A stretch of 64,000 nt of DNA from an uncultured Pseudobutyrivibrio sp. (GTDB lineage Bacteria > Bacillota > Clostridia > Lachnospirales > Lachnospiraceae). The stretch is taken from contig URCQ01000008.1 in the NCBI GenBank assembly GCA_900546435.1, positions 20,064-84,063 of the forward strand. The letters are read 5' to 3'. The notes beneath the pieces are model-generated. The model was not told the origin of the DNA and did no database searches. It saw only the letters and a list, made by a program, of their open reading frames with translations. Positions 8,049 to 17,949 of the stretch are shown piece after piece (the first letter of the stretch is position 1; every line of letters starts with the position of its first letter). The translations under genes and the position numbers were made by a program.

Positions 8049-9449
8049 ATGAGTAAAACACAAGAAGTAAGACCTTTTGGCTTACGAGACAAAATCGGCT
8101 ACATGTGTGGCGATTTGGCAAATGATTTCTCATTTATCTTTGCAAGTACTTATGTAATGGTATTTTACACAAAGGTTATGGGTATTTCAGCAGGTATGGT
8201 AGGAACGATGTTCCTGATTGCAAGATGTCTGGATGCATTTACAGATATCGGAATGGGACGTATTGTTGATAATTCAAAGCCTACAAAGAACGGACGTATT
8301 CGTCCATGGATTCTTCGTATGTGTGCTTTCGTAGCATTGGCATCCTTCATGATGTATCAGTCCTTCCTGGTTGATGCTTCTTACGGTGCTAAAGTAGCGT
8401 ATATGTTTATCACATATATCCTTTGGGGATCTATCTTCTATACATCCATCAATATCCCTTATGGATCTATGGCATCTGTTATTTCAGCAGAGCCTAAGGA
8501 CAGAAGTTCTCTTTCTGTATTCCGTTCTATGGGTGGAGGTGTTGCCGGTATCATGATTGGTATTATGGCACCAATGCTTGTATATCATACCGATGCGCAG
8601 GGTAATCAGGTTGTATCTGCAGCAAGCATTTCTAAGGTTGCAGGTGTATTCTCTGTCATCGCTATTATTTGTTACTTACTTTGCTATACACTCACAACAG
8701 AGCGTGTTGAGTATGTGCCAAAGCCAGCAAGCGAAAAGAAGTCAACGGCACAGACATTAAAGACTTTGATTACAAGCAGATCTTTGTTAGGGCTTGTACT
8801 TTCTGCTGTATTACTTCTGTTGGCATCTCTTATGTCACAGGGTATTAACACATACTTATTTGCTGATTACTTTAAGAACACAAAGGCATTGTCCGTATTT
8901 GCATTGTTGATGCTTCCATGTATGATCGTACTTGCAGGTATTTCTACAAAGCTTGCTACAAAATTTGGTAAGAGAGAATGTAGTATGGTTGGTATGTTCA
9001 TATCTGGTATTCTCTATTTCATCATTGGATGCTTACACATCAAGAATGTATGGGCATTCGTAGGAATGATATTCTTAGCAATGCTTGGTATGTACTTCTT
9101 CCAGATGCAGTGTTGGGCACTTGTTACAGACGTTATCGATGATATGGAAGTAAAGACAGGAAATCGTGACGATGGTACTATTTATGGTATCTACTCATTC
9201 TCAAGAAAGATTGGACAGGCAATCGCCGGTGGTCTTTCCGGATGGGCACTTGGATGGATTGGATACGATGAACTTGCAGCAGGACAGACAGAGGCAGTTG
9301 CAAATGGTATTTACAATTTGTCTACTTTCTTCCCTGCAGTGATCTATATTCTTTGCGGATTAGTACTTATGTTCATTTTCCCTCTGAATAAAGCAAGAGT
9401 AGATGCAAACGTTGCAGAACTTAAGAGCAGAAGAGAATCAGCAAACTAG
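8049..9449 (+). CDS. GPH-family sugar:cation symporter (MelB-like)
   Basis: A 466-residue carrier with about 12 hydrophobic segments. The N-terminal GLRDKIGYMCGDLANDFSF and the loop DIGMGRIVDNSKPTKNGRIRPW are hallmark sequences of the glycoside-pentoside-hexuronide:cation family; the Asp residues of the first helices bind the coupling cation in MelB. The C-terminal half contains DVIDDMEVKTGNRDDGTIYG, also diagnostic. It starts 28 bases after the GH2 gene behind GGAGGAG and ends before a strong terminator, so the two genes form an operon. The likely substrate is the same beta-glycoside cleaved by the GH2 enzyme. Confidence 0.93.
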   Translation: MSKTQEVRPFGLRDKIGYMCGDLANDFSFIFASTYVMVFYTKVMGISAGMVGTMFLIARCLDAFTDIGMGRIVDNSKPTKNGRIRPWILRMCAFVALASFMMYQSFLVDASYGAKVAYMFITYILWGSIFYTSINIPYGSMASVISAEPKDRSSLSVFRSMGGGVAGIMIGIMAPMLVYHTDAQGNQVVSAASISKVAGVFSVIAIICYLLCYTLTTERVEYVPKPASEKKSTAQTLKTLITSRSLLGLVLSAVLLLLASLMSQGINTYLFADYFKNTKALSVFALLMLPCMIVLAGISTKLATKFGKRECSMVGMFISGILYFIIGCLHIKNVWAFVGMIFLAMLGMYFFQMQCWALVTDVIDDMEVKTGNRDDGTIYGIYSFSRKIGQAIAGGLSGWALGWIGYDELAAGQTEAVANGIYNLSTFFPAVIYILCGLVLMFIFPLNKARVDANVAELKSRRESAN

Positions 9450-9475
9450 TTTGTAAAAAATGATTCATGAATTGG

Positions 9476-9508
9476 ACTCCGTGCACCTTTGGGTGTGCGG
9501 AGTTTTTT
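9476..9508 (+). terminator. Strong intrinsic terminator of the GH2-GPH operon
   Basis: ACTCCGTGCACC pairs with GGTGTGCGGAGT (one G-U pair) around a four-base loop and is followed by TTTTT. Confidence 0.93.
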
Positions 9509-9545
9509 GCTTTGGTAAAATATTTGTGAAAACATAGAAAAAACA

Positions 9546-9573
9546 TGGATTTTAAACCGCGTCTGTGTATAAT
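9546..9573 (+). promoter_or_regulatory. Probable sigma-A promoter for the first chemoreceptor gene
   Basis: TATAAT (9568-9573) is perfect; TGGATT (9546-9551) is a weak -35 at 16-base spacing. The 72-base leader holds no obvious structure. Confidence 0.45.
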
Positions 9574-9645
9574 AAGAGATAAGGGTTAGCTATCACTATT
9601 TATGAGGGAATAGGTTGTTGGATACAAACTAAGGGGGAAAAAAGG

Positions 9646-11172
9646 ATGACAGAAAAACAGACATACCGCTTTGCAGATGGGAATCAACAGACGGAGCGGG
9701 TGAATCGCTTTGAATTAATTATTTTTGCAGTGTTTGCACTGTGTAATTTTTGTATTGTATTTGTGGCATTTGTACGTGGATATCAAACGGCAGTATTTAC
9801 AGCTGTGACATTTGCTATCTCAATTGGAGCAGTGATTGCCATGGAACTTACGTACCGGCGCTCGAGACAAAGTGAAACGATCCGGTGGATGTCTCTTGTT
9901 GCGCTTATTATTCTGAGTTTTTTGATGACATGGGCATTTGATGTGTATTATGTACGTTTTGCAGTAGCAGCTCCGGTTGCAGTATATATTTTGTATTATG
10001 ATTCTAAGTTTATCGTGACGACAGTGATAACGACAGGACTGGTGCAGGTGATTACGACAATACAGAAGTTTGTCCGTACAGATTGTCAAATAAGTCTGCT
10101 TGATATTTCAACAGCTACGGCGGTGGTGATTTTTTATCTGGTGGTGGTATGTCTGATTGAGCGTACCGGTAAAATGTTCCGCCTGGATATGCTTGGAAGC
10201 TTGCGCGATGAAAAAGAACATCAGGAAAAGATGATGCAGGATGTAATCTATGTGGCAGCTGAGGTGCGAAAAGGCACGGCAGGAGCCATGGATATTGTGA
10301 ACCAGCTGGATGAATCCACAGGTATCGTAACAGGTGCAGTCCGCGATATCTCTGACAGCAGTCAGTCGACCGCGGAGAATATTCAAAACCAGACGGTAAT
10401 GACCCAGAGCATTCAGGATGCAATCGAAAAGACGCTGTCCCGTTCAGAAAGTATGGTTGCTATTGCACAAAAAGCAAAAGAGTTGAATGATGAAAATCTT
10501 GGCATCGTAAAAGAAATCCAAAACCAGTCAGTAACGATTGCACAGACAAATGGCAATGTGACAGCAACGATGCAGACCTTGCAGGAAAGAGCTGACGCAG
10601 TAAAAGGTATTGCAGATACCATTTTTGATATTTCAAACCAGACCAATCTGCTGGCGCTCAATGCCTCCATTGAGAGTGCGAGAGCAGGTGAAGCAGGCAG
10701 AGGCTTTGCCGTTGTAGCAGATGAGATTCGGCAACTGGCAGAGAAAACGCGTGTGGAGACAGAAAACATTGCCTCTATCTTAGGGCAGCTTTCAGAAAAT
10801 GCGGCAGAAGCGGTCGATGTAGTGGCACAGTCGGCAGAAGCGGCAAGAGAACAGGATGGATTGATTGGCAGTGCGGTAGATACCTTTGGTGAGATGAGCG
10901 AAAATGTAGCACAGCTGACGCAGGATATTGCAGAAGTGGATACGATGCTTACAAACTTGTCAGAGGCGAATAATCAAATTGTAGATAGTATTACGCAGTT
11001 ATCTGCAACATCCGAGGAAGTGTCAGCAGCATCAGCACAGGCGGAAGGTTTAAGCAATAAGAATTTGTCCAATGCAGACAATACAAAGGAAATCTTAAAT
11101 CAGGTACTTTTAGTATCCAAGCAGTTAGACCAGTATGTGGGAACGAAAGAAGAAAATACGAGCGAAGCATAA
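9646..11172 (+). CDS. Methyl-accepting chemotaxis protein with multi-pass membrane sensor
   Basis: A 508-residue chemoreceptor. Residues about 20-175 contain five or six hydrophobic helices with very short loops, so the sensor is an integral membrane domain and not the usual extracellular one. There is no clear HAMP domain. The rest is a long coiled coil with the signalling tip FDISNQTNLLALNASIESAR followed by AGEAGRGFAVVADEIRQLAE, the site that contacts CheA and CheW. Ligands for such sensors are often inside the membrane or reflect energy state, but none can be named here. It is monocistronic, with a terminator after it, and sits directly before the flagellar cluster. Confidence 0.93.
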   Translation: MTEKQTYRFADGNQQTERVNRFELIIFAVFALCNFCIVFVAFVRGYQTAVFTAVTFAISIGAVIAMELTYRRSRQSETIRWMSLVALIILSFLMTWAFDVYYVRFAVAAPVAVYILYYDSKFIVTTVITTGLVQVITTIQKFVRTDCQISLLDISTATAVVIFYLVVVCLIERTGKMFRLDMLGSLRDEKEHQEKMMQDVIYVAAEVRKGTAGAMDIVNQLDESTGIVTGAVRDISDSSQSTAENIQNQTVMTQSIQDAIEKTLSRSESMVAIAQKAKELNDENLGIVKEIQNQSVTIAQTNGNVTATMQTLQERADAVKGIADTIFDISNQTNLLALNASIESARAGEAGRGFAVVADEIRQLAEKTRVETENIASILGQLSENAAEAVDVVAQSAEAAREQDGLIGSAVDTFGEMSENVAQLTQDIAEVDTMLTNLSEANNQIVDSITQLSATSEEVSAASAQAEGLSNKNLSNADNTKEILNQVLLVSKQLDQYVGTKEENTSEA

Positions 11173-11195
11173 GAAAATATTTTTGCGTGAAGATG

Positions 11196-11240
11196 CCCCG
11201 GAGAATTTTGAAAAAAGTTCTCCGGGGTATAATATTTTTT
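11196..11240 (+). terminator. Intrinsic terminator after the chemoreceptor gene
   Basis: CCCCGGAGAA pairs with TTCTCCGGGG across a short AT loop and is followed by TATAATATTTTTT. The T-rich tail overlaps the sigma-28-like promoter of flgM. Confidence 0.9.
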
Positions 11241-11256
11241 AAAATATGTCCGATAT
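11230..11256 (+). promoter_or_regulatory. Sigma-28-like promoter of the flgM operon
   Basis: TAAT (11230-11233), 15 bases, then TCCGATAT (11249-11256). The -10 matches the flagellar sigma consensus (CCGATAT) almost perfectly and the spacing fits. flgM operons are typically sigma-28 controlled, which supports the call. Confidence 0.62.
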
Positions 11257-11313
11257 TCATTGTGTAAAAGCAAAAAGAGCTTCATATTTCAAGGAAGAAA
11301 GGAGAGTGCCATT

Positions 11314-11592
11314 ATGCGTATAGAAGCATATAATCAGGTAGCACAACTCTATAAGACGAATAAAACTTCAAATTCCCGTGCAGCAGCAACTACAAGCATG
11401 GGCAGAGATGAAGTGCAGATTTCATCGTTTGGACGTGACTATCAGATCGCAAAAAAGGCAGTCGCAGAAGCTTCGGATATCAGGGAAGATAAAGTTGCTG
11501 AAATGAAGTCAAAGTACGAGTCAAATGATTATCAGGTAGATACCGGGGATTTTGCAAGCAAACTGCTTGAAAAGTATCAGATGGGACTGTAA
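11314..11592 (+). CDS. flgM: Anti-sigma-28 factor FlgM
   Basis: A 92-residue protein: MRIEAYNQVAQLYKTN at the start, an unstructured Ser/Thr/Ala-rich middle, the DEVQISSFGRDYQIAKKAV segment, and a C-terminal helical part with DTGDFASKLLEKYQ. This is the FlgM pattern of Firmicutes, where the C-terminal half binds and holds the flagellar sigma factor until it is exported through the hook. An upstream in-frame ATG at 11260 lacks a ribosome site and lies where the transcript would begin, while GAAAGGAGAG precedes 11314. It is the first gene of the late flagellar operon, matching the sigma-28-like promoter ahead of it. Confidence 0.88.
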   Translation: MRIEAYNQVAQLYKTNKTSNSRAAATTSMGRDEVQISSFGRDYQIAKKAVAEASDIREDKVAEMKSKYESNDYQVDTGDFASKLLEKYQMGL

Positions 11593-11604
11593 GGAGAATC
11601 GTAA

Positions 11605-12117
11605 GTGGCTAGTTTAGTAGAAGAATTACTCATAGGAATGCAAAAAGAAGAGGCTTGTTATGCCCGGTTATTAGAATTATCCGACGCTAAGCGTGCTGCA
11701 ATTATTGCAGGCGCAGTGGCAGAACTTGAGGCGGTAACAGCAAGCGAAGAAAAGATCAGTAGTGATCTTAGAAATCTGGAGAATAAACGTGTGAGTATTC
11801 TTCGCGATATGGCGGTTGTTTTGGGACATGACGGGGAACAGTTTACCGTAACCAAAGTCATCGAGCAGTTAGACACCCAGCCAAAAGAGCAATACGATTT
11901 GACAGAAGCCAGAGATGCACTTGTGAAGACCGCTACCCGTTTGCAGGCAGCGAATGAACAGAATAGCATACTCTTGCAACAGGCATTAGAGATGGTGGAG
12001 TTTGACCTGACTTTGTTCAAAAGTCTGAAGCAGGCACCCGAGACAGCGAATTATGACAAAAACGCTTATAATACGGGAGAACTGCTCGGCGGCAGTAGCT
12101 TTGATACATCCCAATAA
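11605..12117 (+). CDS. flgN: Flagellar chaperone FlgN-like protein
   Basis: A 170-residue, mostly helical protein with long coiled-coil propensity (residues 1-140) and the FlgN_like pattern LVEELLIGMQKEEACYARLLELSDAKR at the N-terminus, quoted here only as the family's opening LxxLLxxxxxxY region. FlgN binds unfolded FlgK and FlgL and brings them to the export gate. It starts with GTG at 11605, eight bases after AAGGAG. Twelve bases separate it from flgM, and it is followed at once by two flgK genes and flgL, its expected clients. Confidence 0.82.
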   Translation: MASLVEELLIGMQKEEACYARLLELSDAKRAAIIAGAVAELEAVTASEEKISSDLRNLENKRVSILRDMAVVLGHDGEQFTVTKVIEQLDTQPKEQYDLTEARDALVKTATRLQAANEQNSILLQQALEMVEFDLTLFKSLKQAPETANYDKNAYNTGELLGGSSFDTSQ

Positions 12118-12161
12118 AGGATAACCGAAGCTTTTGAATGAAAGTTATAGGAGGAAAGACC

Positions 12162-13898
12162 ATGGCTAATGGATTCGGAAGCTTATATGTGGGAGCGTCA
12201 GGATTACAGACACAACAAAATGCATTAAACGTTGTTGCCAACAATTTAGCAAATGTAAATACGAAAGGGTATGTGCGCCAACAGGTCGTATTTGCAGATA
12301 GAAATTATACATCTTTTGCATCAGCATCTATTAGTACGCAGCGGGCAGGTCTCGGTGTGGATATTGGTGATGTCGTACATGCAAGAGATATTTTTTTAGA
12401 TAAAGCATATCGGTCCGCAACCGGACGTCAGGCATTTTATGCCGCCAGTTATGATGCGGTCTCCGAGGTACAGACATATTTGCAGGAAACACAGGGACAG
12501 GCGTTTCAGACATCGCTTGCGGATTTGTACGAAGCATTTTCAGAATTTGCAAAGGATCCGTCCGATGCTGTGAACCAGAATCTTGTGATGCAAAAAGCAT
12601 CCTTGTTTGTCAGCCGTGTAAGCAGTCTGAATCAGGGACTTCAAAAATACCAGTCTACGATTAATCGTAAGATTTCGGATGACGTAGATCGCATCAATGA
12701 GCTGGGCAAAAAAATCCAGGAATTAAACTTACAAATACAAAGAGTGGAATCCGCAGGCGTTGAGACGGCTATGGATTTGCGTGATACAAGAGATTTGTAT
12801 CTGGACGAACTATCTACACTTGCCAAAGTGTCTTATTCAGAGAATGTAGACGGTGTTGTTAAAGTGCAGATTGATAATGTGGAATTTGTTACCGAGAACA
12901 GTGTTTATACGATGTCGATGCGTGAAGATAAGCTGACAGGATTTAAAACACCATATTGGCCGCAATTATCCGATACAGATAACGAAGATTATTATGATGT
13001 ATTTGACACTGAAAATGCAAATGCTACGAACAATACCGATGTAGGTGAAGTAAAGGCACTTCTTTTGGCAAGAGGAGATCATCATGCAACCTACCTTGAT
13101 ATGGTTGGTCTAAATGCGTATGACTATAATACCGGACTTGCAAATTCTGTAATGTTAAATGCGGAAGCAGAGCTGGATACCTTATTTCATAGCATTGTGA
13201 CAGCCATCAATGATACCTTGTGTCCGAATACAACATACGACCAGATCAACACAACATTGGGTGCAGGCGTGATGACGGGAATCGATGCCACAGGAAAGAC
13301 ATGGACCATTACGGCAGATACAAAGATCTTAGATGAGAAGAATGCATCTGTCGGCAGTGATGGCGAATTACCACCACATGAATTGTTTTCTCGTATTGGA
13401 TGTGAACGTTATACAAAAGTATCGTTGGCAGACGGAACGAGTATCTATGTTTATAATGAGGAAGATCCAAGCGATGAGTCAAAATGTTATACCATAGCAG
13501 ATACTGTTGTTAATCCAAAAGTAGTGGAGGAAAAGAGCCTTATTCCGCATAAGCTGCAGACGGGAGAGATTGATTATACATTGGGTGCGAATCTGGAGCG
13601 TATTTGGGATCAGGAAAATTATTTACTGAATCCAACAGATACAACACCTTGTACCTTTACTGATTTTTATATTAAATGGATTGGGGAAATCGGAACGGTC
13701 GGTTCCGTTTATGGAACGACGGCGGACAGTCTACAAGGGACGGCCGATACAATCAATAATAATAGACAGATGGTTGTCGGGGTATCTTCTGACGAAGAAC
13801 TGACCAATATGATCCGTTACCAGTCTGCTTACAATGCTTCCAGCCGATATATCAATGTGGTAAGCGCCATGATTGATTATCTGCTGACCTCATTATAG
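12162..13898 (+). CDS. flgK: Flagellar hook-associated protein 1, first copy
   Basis: A 578-residue FlgK. The rod/hook N-terminal helix motif is GASGLQTQQNALNVVANNLA followed by NVNTKGYVRQ. The C-terminus NMIRYQSAYNASSRYINVVS is the matching Flg_bbr_C helix that forms the coiled-coil core of hook-filament junction proteins. The start at 12162 is supported by TAGGAGGA; the in-frame ATG at 12138 has no ribosome site. The middle holds long variable domains exposed on the junction. Nineteen bases later a second, different FlgK begins. This copy has the shorter middle region. Confidence 0.93.
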   Translation: MANGFGSLYVGASGLQTQQNALNVVANNLANVNTKGYVRQQVVFADRNYTSFASASISTQRAGLGVDIGDVVHARDIFLDKAYRSATGRQAFYAASYDAVSEVQTYLQETQGQAFQTSLADLYEAFSEFAKDPSDAVNQNLVMQKASLFVSRVSSLNQGLQKYQSTINRKISDDVDRINELGKKIQELNLQIQRVESAGVETAMDLRDTRDLYLDELSTLAKVSYSENVDGVVKVQIDNVEFVTENSVYTMSMREDKLTGFKTPYWPQLSDTDNEDYYDVFDTENANATNNTDVGEVKALLLARGDHHATYLDMVGLNAYDYNTGLANSVMLNAEAELDTLFHSIVTAINDTLCPNTTYDQINTTLGAGVMTGIDATGKTWTITADTKILDEKNASVGSDGELPPHELFSRIGCERYTKVSLADGTSIYVYNEEDPSDESKCYTIADTVVNPKVVEEKSLIPHKLQTGEIDYTLGANLERIWDQENYLLNPTDTTPCTFTDFYIKWIGEIGTVGSVYGTTADSLQGTADTINNNRQMVVGVSSDEELTNMIRYQSAYNASSRYINVVSAMIDYLLTSL

Positions 13899-13917
13899 AA
13901 AGGAGGGCAAACGTTAT

Positions 13918-15783
13918 ATGCCATCATCATTTTTTGGATTGACCGTTGCGTATTCCGGACTCAATGCTTCACAGGCGTCCATCAATACTACGGCAAATAA
14001 TATTTCAAATGTACAGACAAAAGGCTATAGCAAACAGACCGTTAATCTGACAGCGGCATCTGCCCTTCGATGCTATCAGAGATATGGCAGTGCAGGAACA
14101 GGTGTTATGACGGATTCTGTTACACAACTTCGTGATGAATATTACGATGAAAAATATTGGAACAATCAGTCTACACTTGGTCTGTATGAAAAGAAACTTT
14201 ATTATATGGAACAGATTCAGAACTACTATACAGATGGTACGTTTTCCACGACGGCAAGTTCCGGATTTTCTACTATTTATGCAAAGATGTTTAATGCGCT
14301 AGATGCGGTAAAAACAAATGCGGGATCCAGTGCATCGCGCAACCAGTTTTTAAGTAGTGCAGGAGAACTATGTACTTACTTTAACAGTACTGCCCAGCAA
14401 TTACAGAACTTGCAGACATCCATCAATGATGAGATTAAAACAACGGTGGATAATATCAATTCCATCGCAAAAAAAATCTCCATGTTGAATAAACAGATCA
14501 ATATCATTGAAATGGAAGGCGGTCATGCGAACGAGCTGCGTGATCAGCGAGCCGTACTTGTAGATGAACTGTCAAAGATTGTTCCGACGAAAGTCGAAGA
14601 GAAGAAAGTTACAAACAGTAATTATCAGGATCAATACACGGGAGCTACCTATTATACAGTAAAAATCAACGGTCAGATGTTGGTGGATAATTATGAGTAT
14701 AATGGCTTGGCTTGTGTATCAAGAGAGTACAAATATAACCAGTCAGATGTAGAAGGATTGTATGATATAGTGTGGGCGGATACCGGCGCAAGTTTTGATG
14801 CGACGGCAACAAATATGAGCGGCGAGCTTCGTGCCATGTTTGAAATACGTGATGGTAATAATGGTGAAAACTTAACAGGGCGCGTGACAGCGACGACGAG
14901 TAACACCATGACGATTACAGGTGTGAATGTAACGGATATTGACAAGATGAATATGCCGGCTTCCGGTGTTATCTGGGTTAATAATAAAGAATATCATTAT
15001 GATTCTTTTGCGTGTGAGACAGATGCAAACGGAAATATTACATCCTATACATTTGACCTGACAAAACCACTTACGACAGATGAGCAGACCAAGCTTGCTA
15101 ACAAAAAACTTGTCATTGGAGAAACCGTCAATTTTATGGGGATTCCATACTATATGAACCAGATGAATACCTTTTTACGTTCTTTCTGTGAAGCGTTTAA
15201 TAGCATTGAAAGAACAGGTGTGGATGCCGATGGCAAGGATATGGGATCTGTGTTCGTGGCGCAAAATAAGGCACTTGGTACAGAATATGACATGGCAGAT
15301 CCATTGACAGAAACGGATGCGGCAGGAACAGTGAAAGGAACAACGTTTACATCAACTGCCAATAATTATTATCAATTGACAGCTGGAAACGTCAAGATTT
15401 CAGAAGAATGCAGTGATCCGGATCGCTTTGCGACGCACGTAAAATCGGAAACAAATGATGGCGTCGATGCATATGATCTGATCGATGCATTAAAAAAATT
15501 ACAGAGTGAGACAGAATTATTCCGTGGTGGCGGTGGTGATACATTTTTGCAGTGCATTTACGCAGATGTTACTGTTGACACCCAGGAATGTGATGTGTTT
15601 AGTAAAAATTATACAAGTATCAGTACAACAATCAATAACCAGAGAATGTCGATCTCCGGTGTGGATGAAGACGAGGAAGCGCTGGATCTGATTAAATTCC
15701 AGAATTCTTACAATCTGGCATCCAAGTGTATTTCCGTATTGGCAGAGATGTATGACCAGTTGATCCTGAATACGGGCGTATAG
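13918..15783 (+). CDS. flgK: Flagellar hook-associated protein 1, second tandem copy
   Basis: A 621-residue FlgK paralogue. N-terminal motif: TVAYSGLNASQASINTTANN followed by ISNVQTKGYSKQ. C-terminal motif: LIKFQNSYNLASKCISVLAE. The central part (about 120-540) is unlike that of the first copy, so the pair is an old duplication or a functional split. AGAAAGGAGGG precedes the ATG. One FlgK ring normally suffices between hook and FlgL; two genes could form hetero-oligomers or successive rings, which is inference. Tandem flgK genes occur in other motile Lachnospiraceae as far as I recall. Confidence 0.92.
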   Translation: MPSSFFGLTVAYSGLNASQASINTTANNISNVQTKGYSKQTVNLTAASALRCYQRYGSAGTGVMTDSVTQLRDEYYDEKYWNNQSTLGLYEKKLYYMEQIQNYYTDGTFSTTASSGFSTIYAKMFNALDAVKTNAGSSASRNQFLSSAGELCTYFNSTAQQLQNLQTSINDEIKTTVDNINSIAKKISMLNKQINIIEMEGGHANELRDQRAVLVDELSKIVPTKVEEKKVTNSNYQDQYTGATYYTVKINGQMLVDNYEYNGLACVSREYKYNQSDVEGLYDIVWADTGASFDATATNMSGELRAMFEIRDGNNGENLTGRVTATTSNTMTITGVNVTDIDKMNMPASGVIWVNNKEYHYDSFACETDANGNITSYTFDLTKPLTTDEQTKLANKKLVIGETVNFMGIPYYMNQMNTFLRSFCEAFNSIERTGVDADGKDMGSVFVAQNKALGTEYDMADPLTETDAAGTVKGTTFTSTANNYYQLTAGNVKISEECSDPDRFATHVKSETNDGVDAYDLIDALKKLQSETELFRGGGGDTFLQCIYADVTVDTQECDVFSKNYTSISTTINNQRMSISGVDEDEEALDLIKFQNSYNLASKCISVLAEMYDQLILNTGV

Positions 15784-15827
15784 ATTTAAAACAGCAGTGA
15801 TACATAACAGAAGGAAAGGTGACGATT

Positions 15828-17456
15828 ATGCGAGTTACAAATAATATGATTCTTCGGAATTCCTCTTACAATATCAATGGAACAAAAGGTAGTGTGAATT
15901 CTTCTATGAACCAGATGACAACACAAAAGAAAATTGATAAACCTTCCGATGATCCGGTTGTAGCAATCCGTTCACTTCGTCTGAGTACCAGTTTAAGCCG
16001 TGTGGATCAGTATTATAAGAAAAATATACCAGATGCCGAGAGTTGGTTGGATGTAACAGAGACTGCACTGACAAATATGAAATCACTGATGACAGATGTG
16101 CGTACACAATGTGTAAATGGTTCTACTGACACATTGAATCAGGCAGACCGAAACACCATTTTGAAGCAGCTGAAGTCTTTGCAGACACAGTTATATGCCG
16201 AGGGGAATGCGGACTATGCAGGCAGAACAGTATTTACCGGTTATCGGACGGATCAGAATCTGGTTTTTACTAATAATGAGACAAAGACATCTTATGAAAT
16301 TGAACAGAACTTTAGTTATGAAGAACTGGAAAGCTTCCGGTATTATACAGGCAATGTGAAAGTGCCGGCAACTAAGGATGAAGTATTGAAGAGTGATATT
16401 TCAGATACCACGCAGACGAACTATTATCGTCTCCGTACCTCCTACGATAAGTTAGACGGTATGAGCGCTTTTTCCTATACAACAAAAGATGCCGCAGGAG
16501 CGACACAAAAGGTGACAATCAATCTGGAAAATGCGACAGACCAGACCGGAACCAACGTGGATGGATCAAACTTTACATATAAGACAGCCACAGCGGTTGA
16601 TGCAGGTGGTGCGGCAATCAATCCTGCACGAACGATGTATGTTTTTGATACAGAAGAAGATTGGGCAACAGTGATGGGGCAGAAAGAAGTCGGCGAAAAT
16701 GATATCGTACTCATCAAGGAAAATGGAAACATTGTCCTGGGAGAAAATGTATCATCAGAATTTCGGACAAATAAATCTACGCTTGCCACAACCTACGATA
16801 AAACAGGGTTTGATCAGGGCGAATTGAGACCGGAATACTATTTTAACTGTACAAATAAGACAGACGCAAAGAATCCGGTCAGCTATAAAAAGTATGATGA
16901 GAATGGCAAGGAAGTTGGGTATGATATCAATTACACGATTGCCAATAATCAGGAACTGACAGTGAATACTGAGGCATCGGATGCCTTTAACAGCGATATC
17001 CAAAGAGATATTGACGATATGATCAGTGCTGTAACAAAGGCAATCAATGCGCATGATAAATTGACAGAACTCAAATCCATGAAGAGTGAAGCACAGTATG
17101 CGGATAAAGAATACCAGACAAAACTGGATGAGTGGATGACAGCTGCACAGAAGGAAGCGGATTATGCGGACGATCATTTACAAAAGCTTTTCAGCAGCGA
17201 GATTGGAAAGGTAGATGGATATTTGGGAAAAATCAATCTGTCCATTACGCAGGTTGGATGTACCGTGGATCAACTGAAATTAACGGAAACGAGAATGAGC
17301 AACCAACAGGAGACATTACAGGAATTGCAGTCCGAGAATGATAATTTGGATTTGTCGGAAATCATCATTAATTATACGGCAATGTATAATGCATATCAGT
17401 CATCTTTGACAGCAGCAGGAAAATTGGGTGGTATGACACTTTTGAATTATCTATAA
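15828..17456 (+). CDS. flgL: Flagellar hook-associated protein 3
   Basis: A 542-residue FlgL. It starts MRVTNNMILRNSSYNINGTK with the flagellin-like N-terminal helix (KKIDKPSDDPVVAIRSLRLS) and ends with the matching C-terminal helix (IINYTAMYNAYQSSLTAAGK). The middle 350 residues are a large insertion; most FlgL proteins are about 300 residues, so this is a long form, as is common in Lachnospiraceae. A GTG at 15819 is in frame but lies within the AAGGAAAGG ribosome site, so the ATG at 15828 is chosen. FlgL joins the FlgK ring to the filament. Confidence 0.9.
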   Translation: MRVTNNMILRNSSYNINGTKGSVNSSMNQMTTQKKIDKPSDDPVVAIRSLRLSTSLSRVDQYYKKNIPDAESWLDVTETALTNMKSLMTDVRTQCVNGSTDTLNQADRNTILKQLKSLQTQLYAEGNADYAGRTVFTGYRTDQNLVFTNNETKTSYEIEQNFSYEELESFRYYTGNVKVPATKDEVLKSDISDTTQTNYYRLRTSYDKLDGMSAFSYTTKDAAGATQKVTINLENATDQTGTNVDGSNFTYKTATAVDAGGAAINPARTMYVFDTEEDWATVMGQKEVGENDIVLIKENGNIVLGENVSSEFRTNKSTLATTYDKTGFDQGELRPEYYFNCTNKTDAKNPVSYKKYDENGKEVGYDINYTIANNQELTVNTEASDAFNSDIQRDIDDMISAVTKAINAHDKLTELKSMKSEAQYADKEYQTKLDEWMTAAQKEADYADDHLQKLFSSEIGKVDGYLGKINLSITQVGCTVDQLKLTETRMSNQQETLQELQSENDNLDLSEIIINYTAMYNAYQSSLTAAGKLGGMTLLNYL

Positions 17457-17485
17457 CATGGATTTTACAGAAAAAGGAGAAGAAC

Positions 17486-17947
17486 ATGCGCGTAGAGACA
17501 AGATTATTTGGGACAATTGAAATAGCAGAAGATAAGATTATAACATTGGGCAGAGGGTTGATCGGCTATCCGGATATGAAACGTTTTACGTTGATTTTTG
17601 ATGAGGAGAAGCAGGATAAAGGAAATATTATGTGGCTGCAGTCTTTGGACGAACCACAGTTTGCTATGCCGGTTGTGGATCCATCGGGTCTTTGTGAAGA
17701 TTATAATCCAACCGTTAATGATGAATTACTTTTGCCATTGGGCGAATTTACAGAGGGATCTTTGTTTGTACTTGTAACCATCAAGGTGCCATCGGACATC
17801 ACCAAGATGACGATCAATCTCAAAGGACCAATTATTATCAACACGGATAATTTAAAAGGGGAACAGATTATTGTAGAAGACGATGTGCAAATGCGTTTTC
17901 CAATTTACGATATTCTAAAGAGCAGAAAAGAAAAGGCAGGTGAATAG
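17486..17947 (+). CDS. fliW: Flagellar assembly factor FliW
   Basis: A 153-residue FliW with the family's opening TRLFGTIEIAEDKIITLGRG and the LIGYPD and MWLQSLDEPQFAMPVVDP segments. In Bacillus, FliW binds flagellin and CsrA in a partner switch: free flagellin frees CsrA to repress translation of hag, while flagellin export frees FliW to sequester CsrA. Here fliW stands two bases before csrA, the conserved arrangement. AAAAAGGAG precedes the ATG. Flagellin itself is not in this window. Confidence 0.95.
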   Translation: MRVETRLFGTIEIAEDKIITLGRGLIGYPDMKRFTLIFDEEKQDKGNIMWLQSLDEPQFAMPVVDPSGLCEDYNPTVNDELLLPLGEFTEGSLFVLVTIKVPSDITKMTINLKGPIIINTDNLKGEQIIVEDDVQMRFPIYDILKSRKEKAGE

Positions 17948-17949
17948 AG

